Shown in pieces: positions 45,122 to 51,050 of a DNA stretch of 51,050 nt. The stretch's first letter is position 1; each line of letters begins with the position of its first letter. Location of the stretch: NCBI GenBank assembly GCA_020404105.1, contig JADBWH010000110.1:1-51050 (forward strand), in the 5' to 3' direction. Position numbers and translations under genes: made by a program. Under the pieces are notes generated by a model. It had not been told where the DNA came from and did not search any database. It saw only the letters and a program-made list of their open reading frames with translations. Origin of the DNA: Pseudanabaena sp. M53BS1SP1A06MG (GTDB lineage Bacteria; Cyanobacteriota; Cyanobacteriia; Pseudanabaenales; Pseudanabaenaceae).

Positions 45122-45393
45122 TGGGATCTGCCGATAAAGAAAGCCCCCACCAAGTTTAATGGCTTCGACTCCACTTACCCAAAGCCATAGTTAATCTAAT
45201 TCATAGCACGCTCTTAAGTGGAATCTCACCTTTACAACACTTGTTAAAGGCAAGGCGCTTGATATGTCGTAGGCTTGGTTAAATTTGGGCTGAGCCAAAG
45301 TGAAATGCGTCATTTGCCTATGGCAAATTAAAAACCGCGATAAGATAGGATCGGATAATTTCGCCGTGTTTTGAACCGCAGTGTTTTGACTCT

Positions 45394-47205
45394 ATGACCA
45401 ACGTACCTGTTTCCCGAATTCGTAACTTTTCCATCATTGCCCATATCGATCATGGTAAGTCTACCCTTGCCGATCGCTTGTTGCAGTTTACAGGCACGGT
45501 CGCGGATCGAGACATGAAAGCTCAATTTCTAGACAATATGGATTTGGAGCGCGAACGGGGGATCACCATTAAGTTGCAAGCAGCAAGGATGCGGTATGAG
45601 GCTCTGAACGGTGAAGAATATACGATTAATTTGATTGATACCCCCGGACATGTGGACTTTTCCTATGAAGTATCACGCAGCTTAGCGGCTTGTGAAGGGG
45701 CTTTGCTAGTAGTAGATGCCTCACAAGGTGTGGAAGCCCAAACCCTAGCAAATGTGTACTTAGCGCTAGAAAACGATCTGGAAATCGTACCAGTTCTTAA
45801 CAAAATTGATCTACCAGGAGCAGATCCTGATCGGATTTCCCATGAGATTGAAGAATTAATCGGTTTAGATTGCACTGACGCAATTCATGCTTCGGCAAAA
45901 CAGGGGATCGGTATTCGCGAAATATTAGAAGCCATTGTCTCTAAAGTGCCAGCACCAGAGGATACGCTTGATCAGCCTTTACGGGCGTTGATTTTTGACA
46001 GTTATTACGATGCCTATCGAGGTGTAATTGTCTATTTTCGTGTTATGGATGGCACGGTCAAAAAGGGGGATCGCATTAAGTTCATGGCTTCGGGGCAGGA
46101 ATATGTAATTGATGAGTTGGGCGTATTAGCCCCCAGTCAAATTCAAGTCGATGAACTGCACGCAGGGGAAGTGGGCTATTTGGCAGCAGCGATCAAAACA
46201 GTTGCCCATGCACGTGTTGGCGACACGATTACTTCAGCGATCAACCCTGCACATGAGCCTTTCCCTGGCTATGAAGAAGCTAAGCCCATGGTATTTTGCG
46301 GTATGTTCCCCACCGATGCCGATCAGTTTGAAGAATTGCGTGAAGCGCTTACTAAACTGAAACTCAATGATGCCGCTTTGAATTATGAGCCAGAGACCTC
46401 TAACGCAATGGGCTTCGGCTTCCGTTGCGGTTTTTTGGGAATGCTGCATATGGAGATTGTGCAGGAGCGCTTGGAACGTGAGTATAACCTTGACCTGATT
46501 GTGACTGCACCATCAGTAGTTTATCGAGTGACGACTAACAACGATGAAATCTTGATGATTGACAATCCTAGCGAATTGCCGCCGCCGAATTCTCGCAAGT
46601 CAATTGAGGAGCCTTATGTCAAGTTAGAGATCATGACTCCGCAATCCTATATCGGAACGTTAATGGATCTCTGTGTGGCTAGACGTGGCGTATTTGTTGA
46701 TACCAAGTACATCACCACGGAACGGGCTACATTGATTTATGAATTGCCCCTAGCGGAAATGGTGACAGATTTCTTCGATCAAATGAAGTCTCGGACTAAG
46801 GGTTATGCCAGCATGGAATATCAAGTGATTGGCTATCGTCCTAACGATCTAGTACTCGTTGATATCTTGGTAAATGAAGAACCTGTCGATGCCTTAGCCT
46901 GTATTGTTCATCGTGAAAAGGCTTATCCTGTTGGTAAGGCATTAGTTTCCAAACTACGGGAATTGATCCCAAAACAACAATTCCAAATTCCGATTCAAGC
47001 TGCGATCGGTTCTAAGATTCTTGCGCGGGAAAATATTTCGGCATTGCGAAAAAATGTGCTTAGCAAGTGCTATGGCGGCGACATTTCCCGTAAGAAGAAA
47101 CTATTGGAGAAGCAAAAGAAAGGTAAAAAGCGCATGAAGTCAATTGGTACGGTGGAAGTGCCACAAGCCGCATTTATGGCAATTTTGCAATTGAATGGAG
47201 ATTAA
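45394..47205 (+). CDS. lepA: Elongation factor 4 (LepA)
   Basis: 603 aa. G1 [13 protein letters not shown] (16-28), G3 [13 protein letters not shown]4 [12 protein letters not shown]. After domains II and III comes the LepA-specific C-terminal domain with [14 protein letters not shown] and the terminal [21 protein letters not shown]. This ribosome-associated GTPase back-translocates or remodels stalled ribosomes. It has its own transcript opposite infB. Confidence 0.96.
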   Translation: MTNVPVSRIRNFSIIAHIDHGKSTLADRLLQFTGTVADRDMKAQFLDNMDLERERGITIKLQAARMRYEALNGEEYTINLIDTPGHVDFSYEVSRSLAACEGALLVVDASQGVEAQTLANVYLALENDLEIVPVLNKIDLPGADPDRISHEIEELIGLDCTDAIHASAKQGIGIREILEAIVSKVPAPEDTLDQPLRALIFDSYYDAYRGVIVYFRVMDGTVKKGDRIKFMASGQEYVIDELGVLAPSQIQVDELHAGEVGYLAAAIKTVAHARVGDTITSAINPAHEPFPGYEEAKPMVFCGMFPTDADQFEELREALTKLKLNDAALNYEPETSNAMGFGFRCGFLGMLHMEIVQERLEREYNLDLIVTAPSVVYRVTTNNDEILMIDNPSELPPPNSRKSIEEPYVKLEIMTPQSYIGTLMDLCVARRGVFVDTKYITTERATLIYELPLAEMVTDFFDQMKSRTKGYASMEYQVIGYRPNDLVLVDILVNEEPVDALACIVHREKAYPVGKALVSKLRELIPKQQFQIPIQAAIGSKILARENISALRKNVLSKCYGGDISRKKKLLEKQKKGKKRMKSIGTVEVPQAAFMAILQLNGD

Positions 47206-47246
47206 AACGAGTTGCTAAAAGTGGCACTTTGCTCTGTTTAAAAGAC

Positions 47247-47297
47247 CAGATAAACTTTCACAAACCTTCCCAAGTAAAGTTTTTGAAAGTTTATCTG
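47247..47297. repeat. Inverted repeat after lepA
   Basis: Arms CAGATAAACTTTCA and TGAAAGTTTATCTG with a 23-nt loop, followed by TACAAACC. The TGAAAG core and CTGTAC edge recall family C. Confidence 0.4.
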
Positions 47298-47305
47298 TAC
47301 AAACC

Positions 47306-47362
47306 AAAACCTAAGAAGATGAGTTGCGGCGCGAAGCGCCGCAACTCATCTTCTTAGGTTTT
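47306..47362. terminator. 27-bp perfect stem-loop downstream of lepA
   Basis: Left arm starts AAAACCTAAGAAGATGAGTT and runs to GGCGC at 47332. The right arm 47336-47362 is its exact complement, with a GAA loop. The stability is far above a normal terminator. It may be a repeat-family member whose AAAACCTAAG edge also occurs beside family C copy 2. Confidence 0.6.
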
Positions 47363-47499
47363 ATGTCCTAAACAAAACTTACATTGCTATAGTTAAGATT
47401 AATTTCTAAATGAACTATGGGAATAGTCTTAGGGGGGCTAGCAAAATATCTGTAAGGACATCTTAAACTAAACTTTATTTACGCTGTTGAGACATTGTT

Positions 47500-48254
47500 A
47501 TGTTGTACGCCTCAAAAGTTCTAACAACAGTGAAAACTAGCGATCGCGAAGGTTTTCTGGGATCAATCAACCAATCAACCCTACCACTCCAAAACGCAGG
47601 CGGTGTTAGCCTATTGTTGGTATTACTATGGGGGGGCGATCAGTGCAACAGCTTACTATTATTGGAAATTGCACAAGACAGAGAAACAACTGAAGATCGA
47701 GAAGGTCAAAAGTCATGAACTTGCCAAGAAGCTCAAACTAGCGCTACACAATATTAATGAGCATGAGCGTAATCCCGATTTAATTCATTCTCGCGAATTT
47801 AATTTGGATTACCTCAGCATGAGGATGGAGGAGCCACATTTTTGTGATGTGATCTTGGCACAGATTAAAGTAAATCTTCGACAAAAGGTTGCTCCTGCTT
47901 TGATGCCAACAGCAGCAGATAGTGGACAGGTGCGTAAGGTCGATGTGGTTTTTGATGTGTCCAACCAGAACACCATGATGATTCGCAGCTCCGTGTTCTC
48001 TTTCGCATCCATGTCAAGCTATCGAAAATTCCTACCCATGGTTCACACAGTATTCTCAAGGAGTTGGAAGCTGGCTTAGAAAATTTTGTCTCAGCTTCAG
48101 ATGGAAATCGGAATTAGCAACGATTCAAGGCAGGTTAGCGTTCATTAGTTGGGATCAAAACGCTAAGCCCACACCACTACTAGTGATTGAGCAAACGAAT
48201 GAGGGGACAAATGTGTTGATGCGAAATAAGCGCCTTGCTAATTCTCGAAAATAG
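47500..48254 (+). pseudogene. Conserved cyanobacterial hypothetical gene broken by three frameshifts
   Basis: One protein can be read across four frame segments. From ATG 47500: MLYASKV... to NAGGVSLLLVLLWGG (a membrane helix). After one base too many in the G7 run at 47630-47636: AISATAYYYWKLHKTEKQL then SHELAKKLKLAL and REFNLDYLSMRMEE. A second shift near 47980 gives RVLFRIHVKLSKIPTH...LEAGLENFVSASDG. A third near 48105 gives WKSELATIQGRLAFISWDQN...RLANSRK and a stop at 48254. I recall similar uncharacterised cyanobacterial membrane-anchored proteins but not a named family. It is either decaying or affected by sequence errors. Confidence 0.6.
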
Positions 48255-48544
48255 AGACCTCAATTTTGAAAGTGAGCTATTTTCGACGTACAACGAACAT
48301 CGAAAACAATAGCCAACTATTGACAATTATATGCAATAAAGTTAAGGTGTCATCAGTGAAGTCTTGATGCGGAAGTTTGACTCAGCACCGTTTCATTATT
48401 CATAGTTCAAATGCGTTTTGCTGAGGTGGCAAAAGTAAAGGAGCCTTTGTCACCCAGTCTTTTTTATCGCGTTGAAATTGTTAATTCGGTAATCTCGACG
48501 ATGAGTCCTTATTTAAGATTTTAATAATATTAATTTTCAATAAT

Positions 48545-49318
48545 ATGACCTTTAGACAATCTACCTCTCCCCAAGTTGTCAGTATTTGTACCAGTCAAGC
48601 TTTACGTCGGTTTGATTTACCACTACTCCGATCGCTATCGAAACAATATGCGATCGCGCAATGGGAATATTGCCAAGATCCTGATGAGCCAGTTGATGTA
48701 AACCTAGCGATCGCTTCATTGCACGAGTACTTACAATGTTGCCAAGGTGCTGTGCATCTAGTGGGACATGGGATTGCGGGGTTGATTGGTTGGTTATATA
48801 CGCGACAATATCCTGACCATGTGCGATCACTAACTTTGCTATCGGTGGGCATAAATTTAACAACCAGTTGGCATAGTCACTATTATAAGCAACGCCAGTT
48901 AATGAGTTGTAGCCGTGAAACTATGCTGATGCGGACAGCTTTTTATTTATTTGGGTATCGGGATTTAGAAATGCTGCATTGGTTAGCCGATTTGCTCAAG
49001 CAGGATCTAGATAGCTCTTTAATTCCCTATTCTTTCTCACCAGCAGCATCTCATATCATGCCAACTGCGATCCCCGTGCCAATTTTGGTATGTGGCGCGA
49101 TGGATGATTATGTGATCGGTAATGGTGGTACTAACTCCTACCAAAAGTGGCGCTCATATCTCAAAGATAGCGATCGCCTTTGGTTATGTGAGCAGGGTAA
49201 ACACTTTTTTCATTACACGCAATGGCAAGCAGTGAATAAGCAAATACGTTGCTTTTGGCAGTCTCTCAATCTAGTAGCAAGTCGTCGCCAGCAAAATCAA
49301 AACATTATCTCCTGCTAA
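48545..49318 (+). CDS. Alpha/beta-hydrolase-fold protein lacking the usual nucleophile serine
   Basis: 257 aa. The fold is recognisable: the strand-turn-helix VHLVGHGIAGLIGWLYTRQY at 70-89, SLTLLSVG, PILVCGAMDDYVIG (acid-residue loop) and GKHFFHYTQW (histidine loop). The nucleophile elbow, usually GxSxG, reads GHGIAG with Gly76 in the serine position, so ordinary esterase chemistry is unlikely. Whether this holds across the family I cannot tell. The start follows a 290-bp gap (48255-48544) in which I see nothing else. It converges on pheA with a shared terminator. Confidence 0.75.
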   Translation: MTFRQSTSPQVVSICTSQALRRFDLPLLRSLSKQYAIAQWEYCQDPDEPVDVNLAIASLHEYLQCCQGAVHLVGHGIAGLIGWLYTRQYPDHVRSLTLLSVGINLTTSWHSHYYKQRQLMSCSRETMLMRTAFYLFGYRDLEMLHWLADLLKQDLDSSLIPYSFSPAASHIMPTAIPVPILVCGAMDDYVIGNGGTNSYQKWRSYLKDSDRLWLCEQGKHFFHYTQWQAVNKQIRCFWQSLNLVASRRQQNQNIISC

Positions 49319-49354
49319 AAAATAGGCGACGCGAAGCATCGCCTATTTTTTAGC
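49314..49354. terminator. Bidirectional terminator between the hydrolase-like gene and pheA
   Basis: GCTAAAAAATAGGCGA and its exact complement around a short loop, overlapping both stop codon regions. Confidence 0.85.
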
Positions 49355-50186
49355 AAACTTCATAGCTACCTAAGATTTTGAGATTTTCGGTGACTGATTG
49401 AAGTTCTTGTAATGCTTCATGGAAATTGGGATCTTCGATCGGTGCTTCGATATCGATGAAGAATATATATTCACCGAGCGATCGCTTAGTTGGTCGAGAC
49501 TCAATACGGCTTAAGTTAATATGGCGATCAGCAAATACTAGTAAAGGTTTGACCAATGCTCCAGGCATATTGCGCTTCAGGCTAAAGGCTAAAGAAGAAT
49601 GTGTACCTTGTGTCGTAGTGGCAGTGCGCCCCAGCACCAGAAAGCGCGTGAAATTATCGAGCTGATCGTTAATCGGGAATTCTAAAATCGGTAAGCTGTA
49701 AATTTCGGCGGCGCGTTCCGAAGCGATCGCTGCGGCTGTGACATCTTCGGCAACAGTATGTAAACCTTCGGTAGTGGAGTCTGTGGCAATCTGCTGCACT
49801 GTTGGTAAATATTGATCAAGCCATTGTTGGCACTGCGCTAAGCCTTGGGGATGAGAATAGACAGTTTTAATATCTGCGAGTTTTTCTGCACGGGTAATCA
49901 AGGCATGGGAGATCGGCAACACAATCGCCTGCTGGATTTGTAAAGCTTCCGATTGCCAGAGACTATCGAGGGTCATAGTCACGCCGCCTTGGATCGAGTT
50001 TTCGATGGGCACGACCGCAATTTCTACATCTCCATTCTCGGCAGCCTTAATTGCTTGGGAAATGGTGGGATATGGGCACATTCTGGAAGGATCATGATCT
50101 AGGTCAGGATATTTAAGTTGCAAATACCGCAAGGCTGCCATTTCTGTATATGTACCTGCGGGACCAAGATAAGCGATCGTTGTCAT
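49350..50186 (-). CDS. pheA: Prephenate dehydratase
   Basis: 278 aa from the ATG at 50186 (MTTIAYLGPAGTYTEMAALR); an upstream in-frame TTG at 50198 is less likely. The catalytic domain shows VPIENSIQGGVTMTLDSL and the TRF motif in NFTRFLVLG. The C-terminal ACT domain carries GALVKPLLVFADRHINLSRIESRP, the phenylalanine-binding ESRP region. It converts prephenate to phenylpyruvate and is feedback-inhibited by Phe. It is the monofunctional form with no chorismate mutase domain. It lies downstream of ftsH on the same strand but is separated by a terminator. Confidence 0.94.
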   Translation of the reverse strand: MTTIAYLGPAGTYTEMAALRYLQLKYPDLDHDPSRMCPYPTISQAIKAAENGDVEIAVVPIENSIQGGVTMTLDSLWQSEALQIQQAIVLPISHALITRAEKLADIKTVYSHPQGLAQCQQWLDQYLPTVQQIATDSTTEGLHTVAEDVTAAAIASERAAEIYSLPILEFPINDQLDNFTRFLVLGRTATTTQGTHSSLAFSLKRNMPGALVKPLLVFADRHINLSRIESRPTKRSLGEYIFFIDIEAPIEDPNFHEALQELQSVTENLKILGSYEVC

Positions 50187-50196
50187 GATAAATCCC

Positions 50197-50238
50197 AAAA
50201 ATATAGAGGAGTCACATCGTGGCTCCTCTATATTTTTA
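50197..50238 (-). terminator. Intrinsic terminator of ftsH
   Basis: AAAAATATAGAGGAG and CTCCTCTATATTTTT with a 12-nt loop, T-run on the minus-strand exit side, 20 bp after the ftsH stop. Confidence 0.8.
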
Positions 50239-50258
50239 TAGATAATCAGTTGTTTTTG

Positions 50259-51050
50259 CTAGTTAAACTTTACCAAAGCGGTTTTCTTTTCGGGTAGCTC
50301 GGTGTATTCCGCAACAATCTTACGGAATTCTTCACCGTCAAGGGTTTCCTCATCAAGGAGAATATCGACTAGGCGATCGCACAGATCACGATTTTCCTCA
50401 ATGATTTTCTTGGCGGTGTTGTAGCAAGTTTGGGCAATTTGGCGAACTTGCCGATCTATGCGATCGCCTAACTTCACTGAGTAATCACTTTGGGGCATGA
50501 AGTTCCGCCCTAGGAAAACTTCGCCACTTTCCGATTCGAGAGCCCCTAAACCTAGCTCTGACATCCCAAATTGAGTGACCATCAGCCTTGCTAGTCGGGC
50601 AACCTGTTGGAAATCGCCCGATGCCCCTGTGGTAATTTCAGCATCACCAAAGACCACTTCTTCAGCAGCACGCCCACCCAGCATCATGGTGATCGTGTCA
50701 ATAATTTGCGATCGCGATTCGAGACCATATTCCTCATCAGGGACACCCTTCGCAAAGCCACCGATTCCTCCCGAACGTGGCACAATCGTAATTTTGTCAA
50801 GGAGTGACGCATTCTTGAGTAGCGTCATCACTAAGGCATGACCAACTTCATGATAGGCAACTAGGCGCTTCTTAGAACTATCAAGCATTGGTTTCATACT
50901 CAGACCAATGGTAATCCGATCAATCGCATCGGCAATTTCCAATTCACTGATAGCCTCTTTATAACGACGGGCTGCCAGAATTGCCGCTTCGTTGAGCAAG
51001 TTTGCCAAATCTGCGCCTGCAAATCCAGGGGTTAAACGAGCGATCGACTC
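50259..51050 (-). CDS. ftsH: ATP-dependent zinc metalloprotease FtsH, 3' part
   Basis: 264 codons including the stop; the frame is open to the window edge. The segment covers the end of the AAA lid ([24 protein letters not shown]) and the M41 protease domain. The zinc motif is HEVGH in [15 protein letters not shown], followed by [21 protein letters not shown], the AEEVVFGD segment and the C-terminal helices. FtsH is a hexameric membrane protease; in cyanobacteria specific FtsH complexes remove damaged D1. Which paralogue this is cannot be said from the fragment. Confidence 0.95.
   Translation of the reverse strand, partial: ESIARLTPGFAGADLANLLNEAAILAARRYKEAISELEIADAIDRITIGLSMKPMLDSSKKRLVAYHEVGHALVMTLLKNASLLDKITIVPRSGGIGGFAKGVPDEEYGLESRSQIIDTITMMLGGRAAEEVVFGDAEITTGASGDFQQVARLARLMVTQFGMSELGLGALESESGEVFLGRNFMPQSDYSVKLGDRIDRQVRQIAQTCYNTAKKIIEENRDLCDRLVDILLDEETLDGEEFRKIVAEYTELPEKKTALVKFN

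Larger units (their letters stand above)
44354..45393. other. 1-kb divergent intergenic region between infB and lepA
   Basis: Must hold promoters for both translation-factor genes. It contains a family B element, a degenerate second B copy and a family C element. It also has an inverted repeat AAATTAGTTTTG/CAAAACTAATTTT (44668-44722). No gene is supported; an 82-aa frame at 44720 only runs through the repeats. Confidence 0.5.

Noticed and set aside
1-51050. CRISPR array, prophage or integrative element
   Set aside because: No regularly spaced direct repeats, phage structural genes or integrase were seen. The two tRNA genes are not flanked by an att-like repeat that I could detect by eye.

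Overview
The window is chromosomal DNA from a cyanobacterium. It carries psbD (D2) and psbC (CP43), ycf54 (chlorophyll cyclase factor), the Ycf65/PSRP-3 ribosomal protein, vipp1, and a Ycf45-type R3H ATPase. The cyanobacterial HIP1 octamer GCGATCGC recurs throughout, and the tRNA genes lack an encoded CCA. Low-to-moderate GC, deep-branching-looking D2/CP43 and many small dispersed repeats would suit a Pseudanabaena-like filamentous organism; that placement is inference. No plasmid, prophage or CRISPR signal is visible.

Layout. 0-5.3 kb: a DNA methyltransferase fused to an Mrr-like nuclease domain, a decayed toxin-antitoxin pair, a type III polyketide synthase with a methyltransferase, and an MBL-fold hydrolase. 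5.6-10 kb: copper-type P1B ATPase, SugE/Gdx-type SMR exporter and CPBP membrane protease in one direction. 10-12.3 kb: repeat-rich non-coding DNA with two possible small genes, vipp1, and tRNA-Met. 12.6-17.3 kb: a transketolase/phosphoketolase-like ThDP enzyme and the R3H AAA protein, then tRNA-Pro. 17.5-20.6 kb (minus): sterol-desaturase-like plus rhodanese pair, a membrane pentapeptide protein and a frameshifted minor pilin. 21.2-25.5 kb: psbD, psbC, PSRP-3, a HAD hydrolase and ycf54. 25.7-28.6 kb: a translationally coupled PP2C phosphatase and pentapeptide-repeat kinase. 28.8-33.7 kb: grpE, dnaK, accD, nagA. 33.8-40.5 kb: accessory DNA with IS1-like and IS630-like relics, a decayed RelE toxin, an exported beta-helix protein, an amino-acid ABC ATPase and a lone acyl-CoA dehydrogenase. 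40.9-47.2 kb: infB and lepA diverging from a 1-kb repeat-filled gap. 47.5-51 kb: a broken conserved gene, an alpha/beta-hydrolase-fold protein, pheA and the 3' part of ftsH.

The main observations are these. (1) psbD and psbC, which normally overlap, are separated by 224 bp holding an inverted-repeat element. (2) Three families of short palindromic elements with conserved ends are scattered through intergenic DNA. (3) Several accessory genes (pilin, two RelE-like toxins, a conserved 755-bp locus, two transposases) are broken by frameshifts, often at homopolymers, while the core genes are intact. (4) Linked functional pairs include the methyltransferase-nuclease fusion, the phosphatase-kinase operon and the PKS-methyltransferase pair.
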